Shown: positions 54,980 to 64,000 of the stretch, one piece after another
Position numbering within the stretch: position 1 is the stretch's first letter
Layout of the letters: each line of letters opens with the position of its first letter
Source: Hemerocallis citrina
Lineage: Eukaryota; Streptophyta; Magnoliopsida; Asparagales; Asphodelaceae
DNA: 64,000 bases
NCBI GenBank assembly: GCA_017893485.1
Contig: CM030362.1
Location: forward strand, 183,232,175-183,296,174
Direction: 5' to 3'
Notes under the pieces: model-generated
Database searches by the model: none
Told to the model about the DNA's origin: nothing
The model's input: only the letters and a program-made list of their open reading frames with translations
Translations under genes and position numbers: made by a program

Positions 54980-55185
54980 GTGTTGAGAGTCGGTAGGCCT
55001 ATTCACGAAACATACGGTGAATTCGCGTATCGAGGGTCGGCAGGCCTATTCACGGGATGTACTGTGTATCTGCACATCGAGGGTCGACAGGCCTATTCAT
55101 GGGGTACACAGCAGGGAGGTGATTCTCCAGTTTTAGAGCTATGCTTACATGTTGCATTTGTGTTGAGGGTTGTCAAGCCTATTCG
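54980..55185. repeat. Minisatellite in LTR-A2
   Basis: Four units built on GAGGGTCGGCAGGCCTATTC at about 54985, 55031, 55080 and 55163. The open frame across it is a repeat artefact. Confidence 0.8.
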
Positions 55186-55865
55186 CGGAGTACTATAGAT
55201 CTTGTTTCTATCACCGTAGTAGAATTAGTTGCATAACAAGGGATTTGACCCTATAATATTGATAACGATAAGGACTTACACTGGACCTATGTAGTATGGA
55301 ATGCATAGAATCCGACAAGTATGCATTTGAGAGTCATCATACTGCATTTTTTTTTCTTGGCTTGGTTTCATGTATGTTTGTTTCTGTTTTCCTACACTTG
55401 ACACTTAGCTTAGTTTCACTCGATGTTTTCATGCTTCATTAATCGTTATTTCATATTCTGTTTGTTACTACTGTGTGAATTTGTTGATTATGATTTTATT
55501 CTTTATGTTTTATTCATGTTGTATTTCTTTTGATGTCACTCACACCGTTATGGCTGACCCCTGTAGTTTTGGGGGTTAGGGTTATCTCTAACCTCATATT
55601 TTATAGGTAGGTACCATTAGCTTGGGATTTGGATGCATGTGGTAGAATGATAATATGGCTTATGCAAATTGTAAAAGAATATGTTGTAAAAGAATGAAAT
55701 TGTAATTCAAGGTATTTAATTTCCGCTGTGCTATGTAAAGAATTGATGTAGTAAAAAACGAAAAAAAATTCTGTGTTTGGCTATGTTTACTATTATTTTG
55801 AGGTAGATGGAATTGTGCCAAGTATTTTCATTTCATTTATTGAAAATTTGGGATGCTACAGAAAT

Positions 55866-55877
55866 TGATATCAGAGC
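55866..55877 (+). promoter_or_regulatory. Primer binding site after LTR-A2
   Basis: TGATATCAGAGC, one base from the initiator-Met site. Confidence 0.8.
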
Positions 55878-56799
55878 ATGCTTTAATAGTAATGATAAAC
55901 TTGGTATAAGAATAAACATAGGTGGACATTGGAGCGTGAGTACCTAGGTGTGGACATTAGAGTGTGAGTATCACATGGAATTAAAACAAGATGATATGGT
56001 TTGGGGCATGATTGAGATTTTGCCATAAGGTATTAATGTGAATATTAATTGTGTTGTGATGCTCTGATTTTTCCCTCATTTTGCAGTATTCAGTATAATG
56101 GCAGGATCCAGGACCAGGAATGGTGGAAATGGTGATGGGGCTGAGGGTTCCCACGGGGTCAGACTTGATCTAGAGATGGAAATTTCTAGGTTGTATCAGA
56201 CCTTGAACATATTCATGGAAGCCAACATGACTCGGTGTAACACCCTGAATTTCAAAATACAACTGAATTCGAAGTTCCACAGGATCTTTACACTTCTTTC
56301 TTACAATTTTACAAGGAAATTGAAACATTTCTTACATCAGAGTTACATTATATCTTTACATTATTACAGCGGAAGCAATTTTACAGTATTACATGAAACA
56401 ACATTTAAATCAATCTTTGAGCAGCATGTATACTTCAATTTGTCAAGCATCTTTATCCTGCATGTAAAACTGTGGGCACGTCAGTTCATTCAGTGACGAA
56501 ATATTATACACGGCCATCCTCTCTATGCCGGAAACAGTATAACGATTCTCAATACTTAACAAACCACAAACTTATTCACATCCAAAACTAAAGGGATTAC
56601 CTATTGATGTCGTGTTGTGAATGTGCACTTAGTCCTTAATGCAGTTATTATGTTATATGACACTAATGCGCACTTGTTCGGATTCTATGCATCCAATACT
56701 ACATAGGTCCGAGGGTAAGCCCTTAATCGTATTTCATCTTATAGGGTTCAATCTCTCGCCATGACTTAAACTACTACGGTAACTACGGTAAGTATCCTA

Positions 56800-57020
56800 G
56801 ATGTTCTATGATCTACGAGCCCATGTCCAGGCAGTCTGGAGGGGAATCCCACGCACTGACATGACGCATCAAGCAGGCAGACTATGGACAATTCTGCCTC
56901 TGCCATGGAACGATGGCACCACCCGCAGTCACCAAACACCCCACAAGTGTCGCCACCGGGACGATAATTCCGGAGTAGTGCTCACGCCATGTCATGACGC
57001 ATCAAGCAGGTAGTCTGTGA
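56800..57020. repeat. Minisatellite in LTR-A3
   Basis: Two clear units of CATGACGCATCAAGCAGGCAG-like sequence at about 56858 and 56993, with partial GTCTGGAGG units. It lies at the place of the A2 minisatellite but is unrelated to it. Confidence 0.65.
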
Positions 57021-57588
57021 ATCACTCTCACACTGCCAATCCGATGGCCCTCATACTCGTGTTTTTCTCTCACTTTCGTCACATCACCACTATGTATCTA
57101 AATCCTTAGTTTATTTGAATCATGAACAAAATCAATTCTCTAGAGTTAGCCTTTCCACTATACCGGTCTTAACCATTTATTCAACATGACCCAAATCTTG
57201 GTCTTTTCATTTCAAATTTCGTTTCAATCCATTTCTTTTCAATGTCAGTATGAGGCTTAGCTACACTCTAGTTCTCAATTTCAATTCACAATCACACAAA
57301 ATTGAGCTTTTCAAACTCATAAGTTCTCTTTTCATGATTAACAATAGTTTTTCCTTTACATGTTCATAGCATTCATTTTCATAAAACCTTTCATAATTCA
57401 TCAGGATATTTCATTTCACTTTTCTATACAATTTCACGCAAAAGACAAATAAAGTTCACTTTTCTAATTTGTCACATTCAGTCTTCATTCTTTCCATTAT
57501 CAAATCTCTTTTTCAAATTCTTTCAAATAGTTTATTTATTTTTATCACGAGGCAATTTAAAATCTGAGAAATCAAAATAGTCTGGCCA

Positions 57589-57905
57589 GTCGACTATTGA
57601 AGTATAGTCGGTCGACTATTTAGCCAGGATTTTGAAGACTCAAAAATGTAAATAGTCGGAACAGTCGACTATTAAGACTTGGCCAGTCGGCTGTACTATA
57701 AAGATTTAAAAGCTCGAAAACAAAAGGATCAGGGCAGTTGACTGTTAACAAGACCGGTCGGCTGTTCTATGATGTTTTAAGATTTGAAAATAAAATGGAT
57801 GGGGCAGTCGACTGTTAAACTTGTATGATCGACTGTTCTGCGAGAATTACAACTCGAAGAACTAAATATTTAGGATAGTCGACTATCTATGCCTATTTGG
57901 TCGAC
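57589..57905. repeat. GTCGAC palindrome cluster in LTR-A3
   Basis: GTCGAC at 57589, 57611, 57664, 57807, 57878 and 57900, plus several one-base variants (GTCGGC, GTTGAC, ATCGAC). Most lie in AGTCGACT contexts. Confidence 0.85.
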
Positions 57906-58904
57906 TGCTCAGCAACAAAAATCGAAAGTTGGAATCATTTCCTCTTTCTTTTTGATTAACACACAAAAATTTGGTTTAGATTACAATATGTTCATTTCTC
58001 CGAAAACTAACACACATCTTTAGAATTCATTTAACATCAATCACAACATGCATAATTTACTAACTAATCTTAATAATATAGAGATTTTTATAATTAGTAT
58101 TTTCCACACGAACACAACTTCTAAAATTTGCACTTTTCCCATAACCACAATTCTTCTACATGGATAAATATTTATTCTAATTTAGCATGCTAGTTCAGTA
58201 TCGAAATATCACAACATCAATTATATCATTCAATCAAATTCACCCATTCATTTCATGCAATTTCACTTGTGTTCCATTTTCACTTTAATCATCGTATTAT
58301 CAAAGAACAATATTTTCACTTATTTATTCTTGCATGATTAGCAGAAAACTTAGCATGGTATCTAGATTATAAGTCATGAGAAACACCCACCTATTTGAAG
58401 AAACAAAGAAAGAAATCTTATAAATCTCCTTGAACAAAGAGCGATCCTTCTCCTCCTAGATCGAGCCGCAATTTGCCTTCGCCTCCTTGTGCTTGATGGG
58501 AATCGAGCACTCCTTCTTCCCATCGATTTGGCCAGCCTCCAAAGATGCACACACACTAGCACACCTCAATCTTTCTCTAACTCTTAATCTTTTACTCTCT
58601 AGAATATGTAACTCCTGTTTCCCCGTATTTGTACTTTTATACTGTATTTTGCTAAATTGTACTCTTTCATCTATTTGAGATCATGTATTTTATTTCAGTT
58701 CGAATAAAATCATTATTTTTGTCTCAACTCAAATTTTGGGTTCTTTTATCAAATTCAGTTGTGTGCTATTTTTATCGTTCTCTTGAAGAAATATCCAATT
58801 CTTCTCATTATCTCTCTAATTCCCATTTTATTGCATTTTGACCATTTCTCCTGTTGGGCTCTTTTTGAAACGGATACCCTAATACCCAAACCCAATAACC
58901 CACA

Positions 58905-58939
58905 CTATTTAAACCCTAACCCCTAACCCTAACCCTAGT
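58905..58939 (+). promoter_or_regulatory. LTR-B3 TATA-like site and telo-box repeats
   Basis: CTATTTAAA followed by AACCCTAACCCCTAACCC and a third CCCTAA unit, ahead of the leader. Confidence 0.55.
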
Positions 58940-59842
58940 TTACTGTGCAAACCCAATTCCACTCCGCCGCTAATCTCCTTCTTCCTCGCTCGCTCCCGTT
59001 CACCTTCGTTCACCTTCGATTCCTTCGATCAACTCCCAAACCCATCACCCTCACCTCCGATTGCCTCTTCGTCGCTTCGTCAACACCATCACCACCACGA
59101 CCTCCACCCTCGAAACCATCGTCGTCCAACTCCTTCGATCGCCATTACCCAACTCCACTGTGAACCCACATCCACCATTCCGCCCCAACTCCCCACCATT
59201 TCGCCTCAACTCTCCGCCATTACGCCACTCGTCGTCTTCTCCCTTCGCCTACCCCAATACCTGGCCACCACCGTCACCGCCAACACCCCGAAACCAGCCT
59301 TTCTCCTCCTCCCCTGTTTCGCAACGAAACAGAGTCACCCCCGCGTCGAGTGTCGTCGCTCCTCGACTACAGCGCCGTCACGGTCGTCGCCACCCCCCCA
59401 TGGCTGTCGCAGTCACACAGTCGCATCGCCCCGTCGAAGCCATCACCGACGTTACGCCTCGCTCTCGCGCTCTGATCGTCGAAGAAGAGAACGAAGAAGA
59501 AGGAGGATTGGGCGGGATCGAATCTCAGGCATTCGATCGCTTCAAGATCCGTGCGATCGAGCCGGTGAGATCGCTGTTCGGTGTTTCACCCACAGGCGAT
59601 CCGAGATCCGCTGTTCCCTGTTTGGATCAGATCCACTGCGGAGGAGCTCTTCCATTGGCTGTGCTCGCTGTTTGGTGTTCTGGGCGCAGCTAATCCGTTC
59701 GCTGTTTGCTGTTTGGGCTGGGATCCGGCGTAGGGAAAACTCGATCTTCGGTAGTTTTTCGCGCGCGCTTTTTGAGGACTTCTTCCGGGATTTTTCTACC
59801 CAGATTCCTTCAACTAGTGGATCTAGACATCGTCAAACTAAG

Positions 59843-59879
59843 GCAAGTATCCTTGTACATTTTATTGTTCTAGTACAAG
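59843..59879 (+). other. LTR-B3 GC splice donor plus inverted repeat
   Basis: AAG|GCAAGT at 59843. Inverted repeat CTTGTAC (59852-59858) and GTACAAG (59873-59879), loop 14 nt. Compared with B1 and B5 two bases differ in one arm and the two partners differ in the other. Confidence 0.6.
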
Positions 59880-60689
59880 CACCCTTGAAATACTACAAAT
59901 AGTTAGATTGTGACTCCTCTTTGAAATATCATTGTAGATCAATATTGAACCTCCAAATTGACAAATCTAAGAGTCACAAAATTTTCTTATATTTAATTTA
60001 TAATTATTGGACTCTTTTACCCTTGGACACATGAAAATATAGACATATGAATTAAGGAGCCCTAAATTTGTAGATACATGTCACACTTAATTTTTGGACG
60101 AACTTGCGACCCTATAACTTGAAAAATAATTATTATTCGCTGTTTTGACCTCCATTATCATGTATTGATGCCACATAATAACTTAGACGCCAAATGACAT
60201 TTTTCCATGAAATCTACACTAGCAAGTTAATTCTACGTGTTGCTGTCTGAATATTCTTTTGCGGTTTCGACCCTTTTATCATTTGAATCTGGGCCCGAGC
60301 CCTGAATAGAAATTGTAGATCCGGATGTGTAGATATCGATAGACTCCAAAATGTTCGAATTTGGAGTTACGGTCTAGGAGTTATGGCAGTTATACTGCAG
60401 CTGTGTCAGTAGATGCAGATTTGCAAAACTGCTGTATTTATTTACTTTGCAAATTAATTTAGCTGTGTAAACAGCGAGCGTTTGACCCCAAATTTCAAAT
60501 GTAGTTGCTAGACACCCCATAGGACATCCCCAATTTTTTTTATAGAATTAATCTACATTATTTCAACACTATTTCATATGCATAAATACAAATATACGAA
60601 TTCTGCCTGAACAAATGTAATAAGCCGGAGTTAAGGGAAAGACTATAGAGTGGACAACATAGGTAAGTGTACTCAGAAGGGGGCCCGTG

Positions 60690-61200
60690 TTTCCCAGTAC
60701 TCGGTTCATGAACCTGTTGCATGTGATGTATTCATGGAGTCAGTTACTTGACTCATGAACCTGTTGTATTCATGGACCCACTGTGTGGTCCTTGAACCTG
60801 TTAGTATTCACGAACTCATTCCGTGAACCTGTTATTTAATTTCGTATTCATGAACCGTGCCTGCCTGATACCTGATACTTGATACCTGAGTACACTGCCC
60901 TATAGACTCCATTACTAGGTCTAAACGAAATTGTTTTGACTGTAGCAACCATGTAGTAAAAAGATGGATGCATGTCGTGCTACCTAGATAGTAATAACTA
61001 TGAGACTTGAACTTAATACCTGATACATGATTATCCTGTTGCCTGATTATCCTGTTACCTGATTATCCTGTTACCTGATTACCTGGTTACCTGATATCTG
61101 ATACATGAAACTTGAACATGACACCTGTAACTCGAAACATGAAACTTGATACATGAAACCTGACACGTGAAACCTGACACATAAAATATGATAGTTGATG
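60690..61200. repeat. Short tandem repeats in LTR-B3
   Basis: Runs of TGAACCTGTT-like units (60710-60850), CCTGATTATCCTGTTA units (61025-61095) and ATGAAACCTGACAC units (61100-61190). Confidence 0.75.
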
Positions 61201-63417
61201 TTAGATACCCCAACAAGTTCACCTGACATATGTTTTTCCATTAGCAGTTGTTAACTAGTCTGTTTACTAAGAAGTCCTCCCTTGCTAGCTAATTCCTGGT
61301 TGTTTCCACTACTTGTTGTATCCCTGTTACATTCTTGATTCTTGTTCCCTCTACTTGTACTTGTTTTTACTATTTGTGGCCCTAGCTTGCACTAAGGGCA
61401 TTCTCTCTTGTTTTCCCTGTTTTCCCTTTTATATTTATTAAGCAGACTTGGGACAAGCTACCTGCTGGAATTTGGCGATCAGACATTTCAGGTATTGCTT
61501 GGAGAAAGGACCTGTTTAAATAATTGTTTTCCTTAAGGTATTTATTTCTCCTGCCGTATAAGACTTGTTTCCGAGTTTACACTTGATCCAGACATGAGAA
61601 CTATTTGAATATTATTATTTGTTTTAATTGTTTTCTGTTGCTTAATAAATTATTCATGCACGCTTGGTTATATATAAATCTGGTTATATTCTTGTTATGA
61701 TGCTGAGTCGATCCTACAGCTTATGGATGATGTAAAAATCATTCGCTGGGCTTCGTTACGTGCTCGTATTCCATATTTTTGGGAAGCGGGCTGTGACAGA
61801 ATAGGTCTCTCTTATAATTAAAAATAGGTGCAAGAGTAACTTAGGAAAAAGGGGGGTATTTATACAAGATTTTAGGTGGATTGAATGGCTAGTATTAGAT
61901 CAACTAGTTAAAGATTAAGAGCTAGGATTAGTTTGGAAGTTGCCATAACCACCCATGAATGAGTTAACCACCTCACCACTACTCCCATCTCTCCCTCTCT
62001 CTTGATTCCGTCCGGCCACTCCCAAGGGTGTGTTTTGCACACTCTTGTGCATGTACGTGCAAGTGCAATGCAAACTAGCACCCCTACAAAATTTTGTTCA
62101 TGCACTTATAATTAATTGTTTATTTAATTAGTCTACCACACAAGTTGGGTTAATTAAAAGAGAATTTAAACTAAATGGGCTTACTATTGGGCCAAAAGAC
62201 CATGGGCTCAAATAATTAAAATAATTTATTAATACAGTGGGCTAAAAGACAAATTTGGGCTTTAGATTTCAATTAGGCTTTAAAAGAAAATAATTTTTTT
62301 GGAAAATTAAGGGAGAAAAAATACTATAAAATTATTTTATACGAAAAATTATACAAATAAAATCATACGTGCAAAATACGTAAAATCACAAAAATATATC
62401 ATAAATGAAAACTAGGGTGTTACACTCGGAATCAGAATCAAGGGGCTGGATCGGTGCTTGTTAATGTTGATCTAGTTAAGCAGGTGGAGTCCTTCAAGCG
62501 GATGAAGGCACCTATCTTTGAAGGGCAGTCTGATCCAAATGAGCCTGATGATTGGGTTAGACAAATGGAAGTAGTCTTCGAATTTTTGGAAACCGCAGCA
62601 GCCAACTAGATGAAATTGGCTACAATGCAGTTAGAGAAGGATACTGGCGTCTAGTGGCAGTCAGTGAAGAGGACTTTTGGGGATCAACAGGTGACTTGGG
62701 AGATTTTCTGGAAGAGTTTAGAGATCATTTATTTCCTCTAGATATTCAGGAGAAGAAGGCAACAAAATTCTTGAACCTACAGCAAGGTAGCATGTCAGTC
62801 CGTGAATATGAGACTAAGTTCGCCCAGCTGTCAAGGTATGCACCGGAGCTGATAGTTGATGAAGTGAAGAAGGCCAAGATATTCAAGTAGGGCTTGAGGC
62901 CGAATTTGAGGTCTCTGATGATACCGTTGTGCATCAGAAGATTTGATAAGCTGGTCAGGAGAGCAGCAATGACAGAGGAAGATATGGATCAGTTCTAGAA
63001 GAAGCAGGAGACCTGGAACAGGAACAAGAGGACAACAGCAAGTCAGAGTGGGAAGAAGTTTCCAGTGAAGCAGGGCTGGTTCAGTAGGCCAGAGCAGAAG
63101 GTGCCCGCAATTCAAGGCATGACTTGTTTCAACTGTGGAAAGGCAGGTCACTATCAGTCAGCATGCACCAAACCACCTAAGGTGCATTCTTGTTATCAGT
63201 GTGGTCGTGAAGGCCAAATCAGACCAAACTGTCCGCAGTTGAAGAAGGAAGGAGCAAGCACAGGCAAATTCTAGAGGCAGGGGCGAGTGTTTGCATTAAC
63301 TGAGGAGGATGCGGGTAACTCAGAGGATGTGATCCAGAGTATGGAAGAATTTTAAATTCATTTATTGGATATATTAAGTAAAACTTTCTTTAAGAATAAA
63401 TTGGTGATTTGAGTATC

Positions 63418-64000
63418 TGTCACGCCCCGCTTTCCAAAAATACGGAATGCAAGCACGTGACATGGCCCAGCGAATGACTTGCGTCATTCATAGGCTGTCA
63501 TCGATTCAACTCAACAATATAAAACAAGAAGTAAAACAACCATGCATGCAAATAAAGAAGTAATCACATAAATAACGATACTTGAAATTTTAAGCATAAA
63601 ATAACCAACATGAAATAAATCCAACATCTGGAATCAACAACATCATTCGGGTTAAAAGCCCATAATACAACAATGTTCAAATATTAAAATTCAAAAAAGA
63701 GAAACAATAATTATTCAACGGCGCAGAAACACAAGTCTTTCACCATTGTTGTTCTCTTAGTCCATCAGGAAAATCTCCCTGATTACCTGTAAGCGGTTCA
63801 TCTAAAAGAAAGGAAAAATGTCATTAGAGCAAGTCGAGGACAGCAAGTAGAGAAACAGAGAACAATGACAATAACGGTATAACGATGAATACAATGGACG
63901 ATGAAATCAATAGTATTGAACAGTGACAAGGCAATAATAGTATAATGTGCAATAACAAAAATGATAAACAATAACAATAATGGTAAACAATAATGATAAC
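63418..64000 (-). mobile_element. LTR-B4: 3' end of an inverted LTR-B, cut by the window edge
   Basis: Plus strand starts TGTCACGCCCCGC, the inverse of the LTR-B2 end, and follows B2 40600-40698 closely. On the minus strand the acceptor TTTTAG lies at 63802, preceded by GACTTGCTCTAA. The stretch 63345-63417 before it is AT-rich and unassigned. Confidence 0.82.

Larger units (their letters stand above)
52492..55860 (+). mobile_element. LTR-A2: 5' LTR of a chromovirus-like gypsy element
   Basis: TATAGCACCCTATAATTTT to GGGATGCTACA, 3369 bp, followed by a primer binding site and gag. It carries TATA (52889), intron donor AAG|GTAAGT (53121), a GTCGAC palindrome cluster (54172-54282), a minisatellite near 54980-55185 and acceptor TTTATAG (55607). 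It is inserted in Tat2 gag. Confidence 0.82.
58607..61798 (+). mobile_element. LTR-B3: solo LTR nested in LTR-A3
   Basis: TGTAACTCCTG to GGGCTGTGACA, 3192 bp, with a perfect 5-bp duplication gaata (58602-58606 and 61799-61803). It has telo-box repeats (58912-58938), a pyrimidine-rich leader, a GC donor (59843) with an inverted repeat, a branch-like CTTGCACTAAG (61386) and acceptor AAGCAG (61445). The 210-residue proline- and serine-rich frame at 59061-59693 is not conserved in other LTR-B copies and is not called a gene. Confidence 0.9.
56236..62424 (-). mobile_element. LTR-A3: inverted solo LTR in gag
   Basis: Plus strand TGTAACACCCTG to AGGGTGTTACA, with a perfect 5-bp duplication ctcgg (56231-56235 and 62425-62429). 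Without nested B3 it is about 2.99 kb. On the minus strand it has a TATA-like GTATAAATA near 61860, donor TAG|GTGGGT (58390), a GTCGAC cluster, a minisatellite, the CCTATGTAGTATTGG block and acceptor CATGCAG (56458). Confidence 0.88.
56098..63290 (+). pseudogene. gag of the LTR-A2 element, split by A3 and B3
   Basis: Starts at ATG 56098 with a glycine- and asparagine-rich N-terminus. It is interrupted by solo LTR A3 at 56236 and resumes at 62430. The second part has FKRMKAPIFEGQSDPNEPDD, then KATKFLNLQQGSMSVREYE and KFAQLSRYAPEL, the gag domain of chromovirus-type plant gypsy elements. Near 63123 lies a zinc knuckle CFNCGKAGHYQSAC, and near 63190 a second one, CYQCGREGQIRPNC, whose histidine is replaced by Q. 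Stops at about 62608 and 62653 and frameshifts break it. Protease and later domains are not in the window: similarity fades after 63345. Confidence 0.82.

Noticed and set aside
54899..55198. A 99-residue protein in LTR-A2
   Set aside because: It is the translation of the GAGGGTCGGCAGGCC minisatellite.
58911..58939. Interstitial telomere sequence (CCCTAA)n
   Set aside because: Only about three units, at the same place of other LTR-B copies as shorter versions, so they read as promoter telo-boxes rather than a chromosome end.
59061..59693. A 210-residue proline- and serine-rich frame in LTR-B3 and similar frames at 1489-2261 and 37721-38213
   Set aside because: They lie in the pyrimidine-rich leader of LTR-B; the frames differ between copies and share no protein motif, so base composition explains them.
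1..64000. Host genes, tRNA or rRNA genes
   Set aside because: No host-type conserved protein, cloverleaf or rRNA segment was recognised by reading; a BLASTX, tRNAscan-SE and Rfam search would settle this.

Overview
KIND OF DNA. This is plant nuclear DNA, most likely from a flowering plant and probably a eudicot; the species cannot be named from the sequence. It is repeat-rich intergenic DNA made almost wholly of nested LTR retrotransposons. I see no convincing host gene, tRNA or rRNA. The evidence is structural (LTRs with TG...CA ends, primer binding sites, polypurine tracts, 5-bp target site duplications) and coding (decayed gag, protease, RT, RNase H and integrase fragments). All coding regions carry stops or frameshifts. 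FAMILIES. (1) Tat-lineage Ty3/gypsy elements on the minus strand: Tat1 (8474-34201, both LTRs present), Tat2 (about 40800-52491) and Tat3 (about 3431-7930). They carry an extra gene on the opposite (+) strand, here called aORF, with a plant 'putative gypsy type transposon' domain and coiled coils. (2) LTR-B, long LTRs of about 3.2-3.5 kb starting TGTAAC/TTCCC and ending in GTGACA (copies B1-B5). (3) LTR-A, 3.0-4.5 kb, chromovirus-like (A1, A2 with a decayed gag, A3). (4) LTR-C, one copy of 3.5 kb. (5) A Sirevirus-like Ty1/copia element (13160-21098). (6) Two TRIM-like mini elements. (7) A short Helitron and a MITE. LAYOUT. 1-790 TRIM1; 831-2530 truncated B5; 2531-3430 anonymous AT-rich DNA; 3431-7930 Tat3 with TRIM2 inside; 7931-37181 LTR-B1, split by Tat1, which entered an (ATT)n microsatellite. 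Tat1 contains the copia element inside its aORF and LTR-C inside its gag. Then come B2 (37182-40698) and Tat2, whose aORF carries solo LTR-A1 (with the Helitron and MITE) and a solo Tat-type LTR. A2 (52492-55860) with its gag follows. That gag is split by the inverted solo LTR A3 (56236-62424), which is itself split by solo LTR B3 (58607-61798). The window ends in inverted B4 (63418-64000). POINTS OF INTEREST. LTR-B copies share a GC-type splice donor with an inverted repeat just downstream; two of the stems differ by paired changes, and a branch point and acceptor follow about 1.6-1.8 kb later. This suggests an intron inside the LTR with a conserved stem-loop at its 5' end. Clusters of the palindrome GTCGAC recur both in the copia element and in unrelated LTR-A copies. 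The Tat1 aORF has what looks like its own host-style promoter, directly downstream of a 201-bp higher-order tandem array. Homologous positions of different LTR-A copies carry unrelated minisatellites.
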